Shown here in pieces: positions 10,754 through 22,349 of a DNA stretch of 64,000 bases. The notes beneath the pieces are model-generated. The model was given only the letters and a program-made list of their open reading frames with translations, ran no database searches and was not told the DNA's origin. The translations under genes were made by a program, and so were the position numbers. This DNA is from Nectonema munidae (Eukaryota; Nematomorpha; Nectonematoida; Nectonematidae), in NCBI GenBank assembly GCA_030549495.1, contig JAUIRK010000976.1:310001-374000 (forward strand). The letters are read 5' to 3'. Every line of letters begins with the position of its first letter. The first letter of the stretch is position 1.

Positions 10754-10785
10754 AAAAAAAAAGAAAAAAAATTATTTTTTGTTTG
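10654..10785. repeat. Poly-purine (A-rich with G) low-complexity tract
   Basis: About 130 bp made almost only of A and G on the plus strand, with runs of A longer than 20. A short G-rich stretch precedes it (about 10630-10650). The Lys-rich and Phe-rich reading frames across it are artefacts of composition. Confidence 0.85.
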
Positions 10786-11734
10786 AATTTACAATACGAA
10801 ATATATGATAAAAAATTCTTCGTAAATAAAATCCCTTTTGACAAGCGATGTCAACTTTTAATCTTAATCTTACCAAAAATAGAAAATCATTTAGAATAAT
10901 AAAGTTTTTTATTGAAATTAACACAATTCGATCGAATTTATAACCAAGTTTTCTATCTAGATATTAGTAGCCTTTAACAAAGCTTCTAAATTTCTCCGTG
11001 AGCATTGGATGTCATGTTATTTTTATCCTAAACTGTTGATAAAAACCTAGCTGATAAAACCGGTAACAATAAAAAAAATTGCAAACGATCAAACAAAAAA
11101 AAGTGATTCAGCCAATACCAACAACATCATTAAATATGAAATTTTTTTAAAGAAAATAACTCTCTCAGATGATTATCTTCAGAAAAATCTCATATTTTTA
11201 GTTTTATCAAAAATATTGTTTATACTTTCCTTCTCATTTTTTGTTATGTGGATGTTATCAATATTTAAATTCCTTATAATAAAAATAGGTAGAAGTATAG
11301 TGCATTACTACCATTTTATATACGTACCATAAGTCGCAATGATTCGACAAAGTAATGAAATAATTAGATAGGAAATACTGATGAAATGAGCGTAACTAAG
11401 ATTTATGTGCACTATAGTGGGTGAAAAAATACAACTGTAAAAACATTTTTCATTTCAATAGTAAATTATTAAAATTATCTGATGTTATAAACATATTTCT
11501 AGAGCTTTTCAAAACAGAATTTGGGTGAAAAGTTATTCAGATTCCGGTCTTTAGTACAATACTAGAATCAGAATGAGATTTGTATATATTATTGGTTTAA
11601 TGAATGTGAATATAAAAGATTTAATATTATTTTATCAGAGATATATAGATTCAAAGATGTAATCATAATTGAGAAACGTGTTATGTTAAAATCAATATGA
11701 ATTGGTTCTACCTGGTATAAGAAATTGGACAAAA
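10786..11734. other. AT-rich intergenic DNA
   Basis: I see no coding region, RNA gene or defined repeat here. Confidence 0.4.
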
Positions 11735-11793
11735 AGCTCGATTCGAGTGCAGGTACCACTAATTACCGCTGAACCTCGGTACTCGCCCCATCA
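11735..11793 (-). repeat. Degenerate tRNA-like SINE head
   Basis: On the minus strand GGGGCGAGTACCGAGG is followed by GTGGTACCTGCACTCGAATC. This resembles the head of SINE family 1 (GGCGTGAGTA ... GGTTCGATCC) but is diverged. Confidence 0.35.
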
Positions 11794-11899
11794 CTACTAC
11801 ATATATAAATATTGGATAAAAAAGAAAGGAAAATTTATATTGAATTATGATTTAAAACTTCCAATTACATGATTATTAACAAAAAACTGTTTTTTAAAT

Positions 11900-11905
11900 T
11901 TTATT
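11900..11905 (-). terminator. Polyadenylation signal of NOP58
   Basis: AATAAA on the minus strand, about 34 bp after the NOP58 stop codon. Confidence 0.6.
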
Positions 11906-11938
11906 ATGTATGTATGATACACAAAACGAAAATATGCC

Positions 11939-13381
11939 TCAAAAATTAGAATCTATCTTAATCTTTTTTACACGTGGATTAACGTCTGGTGAATTTGCAG
12001 CAACTCCATCGTGATTTTGTTGATACAAAGTACTTTTCTTTCGTTTTTTCTTTTCAGGAACAAGGGTGCTATCTTTTCTATCGTCATAACTTTGTGAAGA
12101 GTCTTTAATTTTAATATAGGGAGCAATGCTAGCACTTGGTTTAAAACTTGACGATCTCATACTACTTCGTCCACTCTCCAGCGCTTTTAGCCGAATTTCA
12201 AGTGAAGATCTAGCAGAAAAAGCAAAAGACTCTTGAATTTCAGAATCTCTCAAGGCATCTATTCTAGTGGCTAGAGAGGCTTTAGCAGCAACCATACGCG
12301 CAGCTTTGCCTTTCAAATGAACTGGAACGCCATTGACTAAGGAAGCATGAAATATCAGACCGTACTTGGGGGTATTTTTGCGGGTTTTGAGTGCGTTAAA
12401 CATCGCTTTTTCAGCACCATATATCTGCAGTGATGAAGCAGGTGCCTTGGCTAAAGATAATAAAGAACCAGCATGCGCTATTAGTCTAGCGGCAACCAGC
12501 TCACCTAGCAAAATTGCTATATTTGGTGCTATAGCCATTATGCGGTTCTTTAAGTACTCAAATAAATTACTTCGATATTCCGAAATTGATATAACTTGTT
12601 CAGCCATAAAATTAATATTTTCAACATCCTCGACAGAAATGTCGACACCCATCGAAAGAGTTGCGGCTTTTTTTATTTTATCGATAACTTCTTGCTCCAA
12701 GAATTCTTTCAGCTTGTCTCCAACATTCACAGCATTGCTTTTAATGCCAATACAAAGAACACATTTAGCGTAATTTATATGTTCGGGTATGAAGGGAGAC
12801 AACTCAGGGAAATGCCAGCCATACCATTCCCTACATCGCATGCAATAGCCATTCAACTCTTTATCAATATCATCTAATAGAGATATGCCCTGTATAATCA
12901 TGGTATCTACTTTCTCAGAAGAAAACTTAAGAGTGTACCTTGCCAAGTTATGAGCCAACCCTAAAGTCATCGCAGCCAAATCTTTCTTTTCCCCAAGAAG
13001 GCCTTGGAGTTGGGAACGAATTCCTCTCATCAACTCCAAAACTTGAGAATTATGAACGCACGGAATTTTAAATTTTTCTTTTATAAGATTTCCCAGTTTG
13101 GAGTCGCTGACGGCAAGTTTCTCATTCACCAAATCGTTCTTTAACAATTTTTTCAAAAATTTACGCAACGGTTTCCCAATTTTACCCTCTATAATCGAGG
13201 ATGAGGCCAGAAGAGCTTCATTACAATCAGCAAACTTTTTGAAAGAATGGAGCTGCACAATTTTTGATGCTTTCGATGCATTTTCGAATTCCAAATATAG
13301 GTTATCGACTTTTTTAATTTTCTTCTCATCCAAAAGTTTGAACACCGCAAAACCAGCAGGACTTTCAAAGAGGATAAGCAT
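11939..13381 (-). CDS. NOP58: NOP58 (NOP5), box C/D snoRNP core protein
   Basis: NOP58 is a nucleolar scaffold of box C/D snoRNPs. It works with NOP56, fibrillarin and SNU13 in rRNA 2'-O-methylation and pre-rRNA processing. The 480-residue frame starts MLILFESPAGFAVFKLLDE, as the family does. It has the NOP5NT domain (about 1-65), the NOSIC region with ARYTLKFSSEKVDTMI and MRCREWYGWHFPEL, and the Nop domain with the signature GELVAARLIAHAGSLL followed by GAEKAMFNALKTR and NTPKYGLIFHASLV. The Lys-rich tail (EKKKRKKS) is shorter than in vertebrates, whose protein is about 529 residues. The gene is one uninterrupted exon. It has its own polyadenylation signal, and T-rich TAG sites at about 13390-13410 could be acceptors of a 5' UTR intron. 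The frame is undamaged amid decayed elements, so it is likely functional. Confidence 0.95.
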   Translation of the reverse strand: MLILFESPAGFAVFKLLDEKKIKKVDNLYLEFENASKASKIVQLHSFKKFADCNEALLASSSIIEGKIGKPLRKFLKKLLKNDLVNEKLAVSDSKLGNLIKEKFKIPCVHNSQVLELMRGIRSQLQGLLGEKKDLAAMTLGLAHNLARYTLKFSSEKVDTMIIQGISLLDDIDKELNGYCMRCREWYGWHFPELSPFIPEHINYAKCVLCIGIKSNAVNVGDKLKEFLEQEVIDKIKKAATLSMGVDISVEDVENINFMAEQVISISEYRSNLFEYLKNRIMAIAPNIAILLGELVAARLIAHAGSLLSLAKAPASSLQIYGAEKAMFNALKTRKNTPKYGLIFHASLVNGVPVHLKGKAARMVAAKASLATRIDALRDSEIQESFAFSARSSLEIRLKALESGRSSMRSSSFKPSASIAPYIKIKDSSQSYDDRKDSTLVPEKKKRKKSTLYQQNHDGVAANSPDVNPRVKKIKIDSNF

Positions 13382-14431
13382 TATAACCCAGATCGCTAAA
13401 GAAACTAAAACAATAAAAATTAAATAAATTTATTAAAACATTGAACGCTAGATCATAACTAAGATTATTTCATTCTTTGATTTATAATCAGCTTATTCAA
13501 ATACAGGTTAATACTTGACAGTCTTTAATTCTTAGTATATACATTCAAATAAAAAATTGGCATTGATTTAATAATGTAGTTTTAGACTCCTAAATGTTCC
13601 GTTGCTATGCTAAAAGTCGAAGTTTCTGAAAGTCTAAACGTAATTTAATATATTTTTAAATTTTGTATTTGGCATGCTGATAAAATAATTTAAAGTAGAT
13701 CAATATGTGTTGAAAGTGTTTGAGACTTCAAAGTTGGAAAATTTATGGGAGATAACATCCAATATAAAATATCACATCATATATAGTCAAAGAACAGCCT
13801 ATATCCGAGATAAAACAAACTCAAATCCTAAACCTAACGATAGTCATTAACCATGAATTAAATGTGCAGTCTTACAATTTAAAAAGCATTATAAGATTTT
13901 AGCACAAATCTAGGAGAAAACTTTCCATATTACTTTTCTCATTTTAAGATTGTCTCAGAATGAATATTCAAAATTCTAGCATATTTATTCTTAGATATTC
14001 ATTAAATTTTAAACCGTGCTTCCCAGTTTGTTTTAGAAAATTTTGTGAAGGAAACTGCTAATTCAACGAACTGCGGTAAAATGACAGAAAGTAATCAAGC
14101 TCATGATAATTATAAATCGTATCTTTAGAGAAATGCATGGTTAGTTTGTGAAAAGCCATAAATCTGCAAATTATTGGTCATTACGATCATGCTAAGAATA
14201 AATTATAGTCCAAAGCTGGATAGAAATGAAATAAAAGCCTAATAGATAAGTGCAAAATAATAGCAAAAATAAAGAATTTAAAGTCTGATTTCCCTTTAAC
14301 TCTATCATATATGAATGATTTAGTTCTCTTGTTGTGCTAGAAGCTAGTGATATAAAATGTAAATCTGATGCTGAAGTTGACCCATAAATTAAAGGAAAAT
14401 TAAAATAAAATTTAAAAAGTAATATAATTTA
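13382..14431. other. AT-rich DNA upstream of NOP58
   Basis: This should contain the NOP58 promoter and any 5' UTR exon, but I cannot point to specific sites. No coding sequence is visible. Confidence 0.35.
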
Positions 14432-14505
14432 TTGGGCACAGGATTTAAAACGGTGAATTTTCGCCGTCACTCGGCTTTATCAAACCACTATACTAATGAG
14501 TAGGG
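14432..14505 (-). tRNA. tRNA-like pseudogene (Asp/His-like)
   Basis: The minus strand reads CTCATTAGTATAGTGGTTTG, an A box close to animal tRNA-Asp or tRNA-His. GCCGAGTGACGGC can fold as an anticodon arm with GTG in the loop. The T arm (CACCGTTTTAAATCCTGTG) lacks the normal GTTCGANTC, and the acceptor stem does not pair. It is therefore a decayed tRNA or a SINE head. Confidence 0.5.
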
Positions 14506-17130
14506 TAGAAGTTGAAAACTGGAAGGATTAGCGAAGAAGACGAAAGATATTTTAAATTTAATAAATAAGGTATTTCGACTTGAAAGAATTCGGGCAATTA
14601 TCTGCTGTTATGTTTGGGTTGTGAGCATACAGTACAAGTGTAATATCCGGTATTAAAAATGGTGTCTTCATTTGACAAAAATTCCTTTATAAATTTTGAA
14701 AATTATAAAAAAAATCCCCCCCCCCCCTCCAAAAGTTGAGAATTTTAGAAGAAAAATCTCTAAAAAACACAGTGTAATCTTTTATGTTGTTAATTTTGTC
14801 AAGTTCATGTATTTTCTCGGCGTAATTTTTAAAGCATCTAAAATATATTTATGTCAAGTAGAGTTGCCACACATATTATAGATTTTTATTTAATTAAAAG
14901 GTAACGTTCACCTTTTGTTTTAAAGTAATAATGTAGACGTTTGATTAGTATATTGCAGAAAGTTTAAAAACTCTAGAATACATTTATAAACTAATATTTA
15001 AATTAATCCATTTGTTAACGGAAAGGCGAAATTTTTAAATACAAATATAAATTTTTGAAAATTTAACTCCTAATGCCTCATCTACGAAACCTAATTTTCA
15101 TATTTCCTTCTAATTAAGTTTTGGATCATTAAAATTTACGACACATAAAGAACAGTGCCTCGAGGTGAATTGACAGAGAAAAGTTATTTCGCTCTTCCGA
15201 CTTAAGCATTTGGTAGGAGACTACAGCTAAGCAATTAAATAGACTGAACAGCCGAGGGGTGTGAGAGAACATAACATGAGGTACGAGAAACAATCAAATA
15301 ATGGACATTAGATTTTTTATTTTAAAATTTTGATAGATTTTTCCAATCAATCTCGATGATGCGACCCATAAATTTTGAAAATTTCATTGATATACCTTAG
15401 GATAAAAAAATTTGAGAAGCACTAATTTAAAGTAATAATTACAAATTTTTTAACAATTTTATATGATAAAAACAAGAAAAAGGACAGCCACGAATGAAAA
15501 ATTTTGAGGAAAATAATATAGACTGTAATTAAAAACAGAAAATCTATGAAAAAATGTGTATAAATATCAATAATCAACTCTAACAATAAAAGAGGTTTAA
15601 AATTCATTAGAATAAATATTGAAATTGGAATTTTTCAACTCTAGGGTAATCTGATTGCACCAAGTTAATGGTCTAAAAAATATAATAAGACTGTCAGTGA
15701 ATTTCTTTCAAAAGTTAAAAATTTAATTTTAAAGAAAAATTTTTTAATTATATTACAATTAATATTAGTATGAAAAAAAATTTATTGAAGTAGACATTAC
15801 GTTAAACTTGGTGTCAAAACAAAATTAAAATATAAAATTATAAAATTGATTTAAATTATATTATAAAAAATTTTATAATTAAGAAACCAAGTGCAGGCTA
15901 ATCTAAATATGCAAAAGAACTCAAACTGAATAAAAATCTTGAATGTTTCGTGTAAACGATGAATATTAAAGAGTACGGATCTGAAGTACAACAGAAAATC
16001 AAAAAACTTGATTCAACGGTTTAATAATATACGCCATTTATAACATTATTATCTAAAATGATTATTCTGAATATTAAATATACAAAATCACTCAAAATGA
16101 ATGCGAATTTGAGTATTTCACGTAAATGGTTCTAGAGGAAAACCTGGTGTAGTTATATTGGTATATTGTATACTTAAAGTGTTAGTTAGCATAGTTATTA
16201 TCGAAAGTTAACTGATTTAAAGTAATAATTCCAAATTTTAAGATATTAACTAATATCATTTAACAGATCTAAAGTAGCCGTCGTCATTACATGTTTTTTA
16301 TATATATCTGATTTGTTCATAGTTTGTTTTCAATACTATTGTTAATTCATTTTATTTCATATATTGTATAATTTTTGGGTTATACTTTGCTCCCATTAGC
16401 TTTTAAATAATCCTGTCTACACTAATTTTTATGAAAAAAATTTTTCTTATCAAATTATCTTCTTCTTATATTTTAGAATGATAAAATTTAAGCAAATTTT
16501 ATTGCTTTTATTACATTCATCTAATACAGAACAAACGCATGATCAATCACAGAGACACTATGGTCTCAGGCATATTGAGGATATTTATAAAATCATTAAT
16601 AATTTCAAAAGAAAGAATTGATTAGATCGATTTCGCTAAAATATATAAATACATTGCCTTGTTTTTGCTTTTATATGGATTGAAAATGACAAATTAAAAA
16701 TTATTCAAAATTGATTAAATTAATTATGCCCAATAATTAAATAAAAGTAAAGAGTAATCACAAAAAGTCAGAAAAAAACAAAAATTGAAGAATTTGTTTT
16801 TGAATAGTTTTCTTAATTCAGTATTAAAAACTACTTTAAGCAAAAATTTAGGATATGGAATTATATATATCTTTTCAGATTCATATACGTGTGACTACCA
16901 ACCCAACAAAGATGAGAAAACAAGCCATTCATATTTTATCTAAATGCAAATATTGTTAAAAATAAAGCCTAGAATAAAAACAAAAAAAGTTAAAATAAAG
17001 CTATCATAATTTGCCCTCTAGATAATAATAGTTCTCGATAGGCCCTCTAGATTTAGAACCCTAGAATCATTACTGGATATGTCATCATGAATATATTTAA
17101 TATAAATTATAAAAGCGAATATTCATTTTG
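14506..17130. other. Very AT-rich gene-free stretch
   Basis: A C homopolymer lies near 14717-14730. Otherwise I see only AT-rich sequence with short open frames of no recognisable content. Confidence 0.4.
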
Positions 17131-17371
17131 CGGTAGGACTTTTTACACAAATACACCCAAATATACCCAAATATGCTCTTTATTTACAAATACGAACTTG
17201 AAATTAAAAAAAAATTAAATAAATGCTTAAAATAAAAAGATACACAGATATTTAAGTTTGAACGAGCGCTGGTAATAGAGTATTGGATATTTTTATGTCA
17301 CCCATTTTCTTGCCAGGCCACATATATTAGTAATTATTTAAATTAAAAAATTATTTTGTGTTATCAAACTT

Positions 17372-17561
17372 ACTGAGCCTCAATGATTGTTAGGGTGTAC
17401 CTTTCAGCTTAACAGTTGAAGGTCAGGGGTTCGATCCCCAAGGCTCCCAACTCTAAAAACAAATTCACAAAACTGTGATTAACCATCTTAAGCATAATGC
17501 GAGCATATAGCCTTACGGCTGAAAGTGCTTTGATATCTCCAACCAACCAACCAACCAAACT
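17372..17561 (+). mobile_element. tRNA-derived SINE, family 2
   Basis: TTGTTAGGGTGTACC serves as A box and GGTCAGGGGTTCGATCCCC as B box. The body ends in a (CCAA)n-type tail at about 17543-17561, a microsatellite-like 3' end typical of SINEs that borrow a LINE tail. Confidence 0.7.
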
Positions 17562-17607
17562 TACTATTATAAAATAATTATATTATTACTTATAAATAAT
17601 TATTATA

Positions 17608-17775
17608 TTACTAGCCGGTCCCGTGGTCGTTTCTCGCTTCGCTCGAAACAGTATCTTTTGTATATACACACAAAAGATATATAAATAATTTCAACCAATC
17701 AAAATGCTTCCAGCGACAGACAGACACACACACAGACGCTAGCTTATTATTATTATATTATAAGTTATTATTATA
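17608..17775. repeat. Small interspersed repeat with ACTAGC/GCTAGC ends
   Basis: The segment begins ACTAGCCGGTCCCGTGGTCG, contains the hairpin-prone TCTCGCTTCGCTCGA and ends CAGACAGACACACACACAGA before CGCTAGC. Similar short elements are common in invertebrate genomes, but I cannot assign a family. Confidence 0.35.
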
Positions 17776-18341
17776 ATATAAACAATTTTAATTTAAAAAA
17801 AAATATTAATTTTTTATAATTCAATATCAAATTTATAATTTATGTTAGTTTTATCCTAAGAATAATTATTCTATGTATATTTAACTTATTCTTTAAATAT
17901 TTAAATTTGTTTTCATCTGTTTAGGTGTATTTGGGTATATTTGGATAAAAAGTCTCACCCGGTCAGATATATAGATTTAAAAGTATAATTCCTGAAAAAG
18001 TTAGTGTATCTATCTATCATTCATTATTTAATTTTAAATTGTTATATGCTAATTATGTTTGGGATAAATATTCAATAGTTAATTTTAATAAATTAAATAT
18101 GAAAATAGATAAAGCTTGAGATTAATGATAATATAAATTTCATTAGGAATAAATAACACATATTTACCCTGAACAAATAAATGAATTTAAATTGGCTTCT
18201 TTCATCTACAAATCTAAATATGATAATCATTACAAAAACTACATTCCTATTACTGTAAATTTTGCTTATTAGCATATAATTTAAGATATAAGGAAGACTT
18301 GCAACACTTTCTTTTATAGACATAGTTTTATTTTAAGTATG

Positions 18342-18597
18342 GAGTGAGTGAGTGAGTGAGTGAGTGAGTGAGTGAGTGAGTGAGTGAGTGAGTGAGTGAG
18401 TGAGTGAGTGAGTGAGTGAGTGAGTGAGTGAGTGAGTGAGTGAGTGAGTGAGTGAGTGAGTGAGTGAGTGAGTGAGTGAGTGAGTGAGTGAGTGAGTGAG
18501 TGAGTGAGTGAGTGAGTGAGTGAGTGAGTGAGTGAGTGAGTGAGTGAGTGAGTGAGTGAGTGAGTGAGTGAGTGAGTGAGTGAGTGAGTGAGTGAGA
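18342..18597. repeat. (TGAG)n microsatellite, about 64 units
   Basis: A 256-bp pure TGAG array. It sits exactly at the 3' end of the minus-strand LINE that follows, so it reads as that LINE's (CTCA)n tail. The long ORF through it is a repeat artefact. Confidence 0.95.
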
Positions 18598-19725
18598 GAA
18601 ATTTTTAAGCACTTTCCAGCGTTGGCTGATATGCTTGCTGTATTGCTATGATTTGAATGGCTTTGCTTTGTTGTTTCTATGTGACGGAAATCGAATTAGT
18701 TGTTGTTCTAAAGGAGCAAAATAAAAGGAAGGAAATGTAGAAGTGTTGTATTAAACGGGTGATATATGAGATTAGGAGTTGTGTGATGGAGGGATAAGAT
18801 TTTGCTGTGCTTTAAGAATTGGTTCTATTGTGTTTATCAGGATTGAGAGTTCTTGGAGAATTGAAGGGTGATATAGAAAGTCATAAATGGAGTTGGGGAT
18901 ACCATTGAAATATAAGTGGCAGAATTTGAGTAGTTTGGTTCGTATGTTTTGAAAGATGGGGCATAGAAGGATGATGTGTATTGGTGTTTCTATTTCTGTG
19001 CAACCAAAACGGCAAAGTGGGTTATTGTGTAGTTTGAATTTGTAAAAGTAAGCATAGGTTTGGCAGTGAAAAGAGAACCATCTAATTGTGTTGCGTGAGA
19101 GAAAAATGCTTTTATTATTAATCGCAAAATTGATTAGAGGAGGAGAAATGTTGAGGGATGACCAATTGTTAAGGATGGATGTGTGTGTAGAAGATTTGAT
19201 GAAGGATAGAGGGATAGAGGGTACAATGGTTAAGGTTGTGTTCGATGTTAATGTTCTGGATAAATGATCTACTATGTTGTTTTTGGTGCATGTAGAATGT
19301 CCGGGAGACCAGGTGATGGTGATGTTGAAATGTTGAGCGAGTTGGGTGAGTTTGGTGGCTATGCTATGACATGGCAGCGGAATTTTATGATTGAGATTGA
19401 GATCGTTAATGATGTTTTGAGCGTCTGTGTAAAGATTGATGTGACTAAAGTTGTGACGATATGTTTCGATGTTGTCTAATAGATGACTGCAAGCTGCTAA
19501 AATTGCAAACGTTTCTGTTTCATAAGATGAAGTTTTGTTGTCGGTGTGAAGGACTTCGGAGAAAAAGGGGGTTAATGAGTTGGTGATAAAGAAGGCGTAT
19601 GCACCAGTAGCATGGTGAGAGGATTTGGAACCGTCAGTAAAGATGAAAAGATTATATGGTGAGTGGGGATTAGTGCGTTGCATTTTGATTAGTTTGGTAG
19701 CTTCCAATTAAAATCAGGGAAAACA
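18598..19725 (-). mobile_element. 5'-truncated LINE with RNase H domain
   Basis: A non-LTR retrotransposon copy on the minus strand, truncated just upstream of its RNase H domain. It has a 160-bp 3' UTR and then a (CTCA)n tail at 18342-18597. An RNase H domain in a LINE points to the I/Jockey/R1 group or relatives. The 311-codon frame is undamaged, so the insertion is probably fairly recent. Confidence 0.75.
18772..19707 (-). CDS. LINE ORF2 C-terminus: RNase H plus zinc knuckle
   Basis: The 311-residue frame has the RNase H catalytic pattern in order: FTDGSK (first Asp), SSYETETFAILAAC (Glu), INLYTDAQNI (second Asp) and NNIVDHLSR (last Asp). The C-terminal CRFGCTEIETPIHIILLCP is the CCHC-type motif that ends many LINE ORF2 proteins. 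There is no reverse transcriptase because the copy is 5'-truncated. It could not transpose on its own. Confidence 0.85.
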   Translation of the reverse strand: MEATKLIKMQRTNPHSPYNLFIFTDGSKSSHHATGAYAFFITNSLTPFFSEVLHTDNKTSSYETETFAILAACSHLLDNIETYRHNFSHINLYTDAQNIINDLNLNHKIPLPCHSIATKLTQLAQHFNITITWSPGHSTCTKNNIVDHLSRTLTSNTTLTIVPSIPLSFIKSSTHTSILNNWSSLNISPPLINFAINNKSIFLSRNTIRWFSFHCQTYAYFYKFKLHNNPLCRFGCTEIETPIHIILLCPIFQNIRTKLLKFCHLYFNGIPNSIYDFLYHPSILQELSILINTIEPILKAQQNLIPPSHNS

Positions 19726-20870
19726 TTAATTTCAAAAATTAAAAAAAAAACTGAAGGAGTTTTTACTCGAACGATGATACGAATCATTTAACATTTATAT
19801 ATGTCAGTATATATTACAATTATTTGAAACTAATGGATGTCTTATACTCTAGCTTTTTCTTTGTCTGTTTTTTAAGATATTTTTCAACTCACTTCTATCC
19901 TTTCAACTGATATTGAAAACAAGCAAGCAAATGAACTGTCTTAATTTAATATTATTCTCTTATTTCTCTACATATATACATACATCATCTGTTTTTAGAC
20001 TTTCTAAAGTGTTTTTTTCTATTATTGACTTTCCTTAAATATTTCATTGTTTTTCATAATGTCTGCTCTATTATATTGTTGAAATTCAACGGTTTCAGTA
20101 GCGGATTTTTTCCCATGTTATATTTAATAATTTGTTCCCTTTTTTACAATTATGAAAAATAAATTTGCTCATTATTTTTATTATTATTATTATTAAAATT
20201 AAAAATGTCAGATTTTAAACTTATTGAAGCTGGATCATATTCAAATTTTTTGCCTCAAATTACTAAGATTGATGCATATTCCTCCCTTGTTTTGTCTACT
20301 GTAATTCTTTATTCCGTATTTTTTAGCAAATTTAATTTTTATATTGAAAAATTTTGAGATAGCAGGAAAATTTTCCGATAGATAAGAATCCCGGTTCTAA
20401 TGAATCCGATTAATCGTCCCATAACTAAAACTGAAGTATCAACAATTTTACATTTTTAATTATTTGAAGTTGGAGTTGGATTTTTGTAAGTACTTACTGT
20501 CGGAGCCTGATATTTTCCCTATTACTTTGCAACCTCTTGATATATTACACGGAGGTGACGTCATGATGTGTCAGTATGGGCCTTTTTAAATTTATTTAGC
20601 ACTTATGAGTTAATATTTCAGAAGACTTGATTAATATAAACAAAATCCTGAAGTGGCGTGAAAAAGTTGTCACATTTGTATTTGAAAGCATAAGCGCGTT
20701 CAATTGAAGCAGACTCTGTGGAAGACACATATGTCAGATAGTGACCCTTTTTATTTTCATTCTTTAGACGTGGTTGTTGTAGAATAAAAACTGTATTGAG
20801 GAATGAGATATAAGATACACACTGTATTATATGACGATATGAACCTTATATGCGTGCACAATATATGGTA
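19726..20870. other. AT-rich intergenic DNA
   Basis: No coding sequence or defined repeat is supported. The part beyond about 20540 may belong to the Gypsy fossil, but I could not find an LTR pair. Confidence 0.35.
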
Positions 20871-22330
20871 CAGGTTACAGAGTAAGGCAATTGCTAGCCT
20901 TGATGGTTGCTCCTGGTAAGGTAACCTGCGAGGTTAATGTTAGCATCAAGTGATGTCTTTGAGCTAATGTTGATAGAAGTGTTAAATCGTAGCTGAATAC
21001 CCTACACGCCCCTTCTTTCACATATGACTTTGCTCTCGGGTTGATTTTGAGGAACTCAGGTTTGTTCCTTATTTGGAATCCATGTCGGGGTGACGGGTCT
21101 TCTGATGTGTTATTCAAGTCCGCTTCTTTCTTCAATGTCTTGCTGGCTGTCACTTTCTTCTTTAGAATGGTTTAGTCCTAGTATGGGTGAGTCTTTTGAA
21201 GGCTTTGTTTGGTAACGCGTCCATGTATCTTATCATATTCTGTTTTTCTTTATTCTTTAAGAACTCCACACTCGAAGTTTTCCTTATGATAGGGCATAGA
21301 TGTCGTCTATTTCTGACTGTTAGTTTTCTACTGCTATCTACGACGACGAGATATCTTCTGTATAGCAACATTTCGCTAATGATTTCAGTGCTGCTCCATT
21401 TTTGTGGTCTATTACCGTGTTGATTTTGCATTTGTACAGCGTGACCTACCAACAGCGGTTTAAATTTTTTCTTCTTTTCGAATTCAGGGTTTGTTTTTTT
21501 GCCAAAGCTTGTTCTCTTAACTTGCTCTTTTGTGCCCATTTTAAGGTATACATATTGGAGGGCAAGTTATCCTAAGAGACGGGCGAACAAAATGATTGAT
21601 GGCGATACTTTGATGTCTTTGATTAGTGTGTTCCTATGAGTCAATAAGGCGTGACTTGCTGTCGTTGTATTGAGCTTCCGTGTTGTAATATCAGTATTCC
21701 CATGAAGGATGCGTTTCGCTGTGTTTACCCCAGCTTCTGCCCTTCGATTGCTTTGTGGGTAATATGCTAAAGATACTCTTTTGTGTATATTCCAAGCTTT
21801 AAGCAGCACATCATAGGCCTCCTAGTTAAATGGCGGGCCTCCATCTCTAGAATTTTCTAGTGGAACTTCAAAAGTAGAAAACCAATGTAGGAAGCAATTT
21901 TTTATAGTTATTATCGTCGTGTCTCTTAGTCTTGCCACTTCAAGCCATCCCGAGTATCTGTTCACATATACCAGGTAATAGTGTCCTCCTATCATGCATA
22001 TTTCCCTTGCTACTTGTTCAAATAGAAATCCAGGTTGTCGAGCGGTTAGTATTGGTTCTTATGAGAAGGATGGGGCATTTTCGTTGCATATGCTACATTG
22101 AGCTCCTTTTTTATTTAGGCCAGAAGAATCGTTGCCTTGCGTATCAGCCATTCCTGTTATTCCTTAGTGAGCCATGTGTAACCCCTTTAAAACTTCTTTT
22201 CGTAGGCTTTTTGGGATGAGCATCTTCTTTTCAATCAGGGATGTTTCCGTTCATGTGCAATTTGTCTATTATTTTCCAGAAATTCTTTAGACGTTCCGGA
22301 ACTCCTATTTTCTTGGGAAAGACACCTTAA
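20870..22330 (-). mobile_element. Fossil Ty3/Gypsy LTR retrotransposon, integrase region
   Basis: Minus-strand fragments show parts of a Gypsy-type pol: the zinc-binding integrase region (about 22080-22200, with a CxxC-type CSICNENAP), the end of the integrase core (about 21567-21809, with YYPQSNRRAEAG), and a positively charged C-terminal region (about 21162-21539). Only the 3' part of pol is recognisable. Gag, protease and reverse transcriptase were not seen, and no LTR pair was found. It is clearly broken, with several disruptions, and looks old. Confidence 0.7.
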
Positions 22331-22349
22331 CTTTTTTAAATTGTTGCTG

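Larger units (their letters stand above)
17131..17962. mobile_element. Non-autonomous TIR element with nested SINE
   Basis: The left end, CGGTAGGACTTTTTACACAA followed by ATACACCCAAATATACCCAA, is an inverted copy of the right end (17921-17962), whose complement reads CGGGTGAGACTTTTTATCCA followed by AATATACCCAAATACACC. The arms are about 40 bp. The 0.75 kb between them is AT-rich and contains a SINE and a second small repeat. There is no transposase, and I could not place a target duplication. Confidence 0.55.

Noticed and set aside
10569-10899. Lys-rich and Phe-rich ORFs on opposite strands
   Set aside because: Both are artefacts of the purine tract at 10654-10785.
12366-13427. Plus-strand ORFs opposite NOP58
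   Set aside because: Shadows of the intact NOP58 frame.
14432-14505. Functional tRNA-Asp or tRNA-His gene
   Set aside because: The A box is good, but the T arm and acceptor stem are broken, so it was kept only as a tRNA-like pseudogene.
18328-18612. 94-codon ORF of repeated Thr-His-Ser-Leu
   Set aside because: Direct translation of the (TGAG)n microsatellite.
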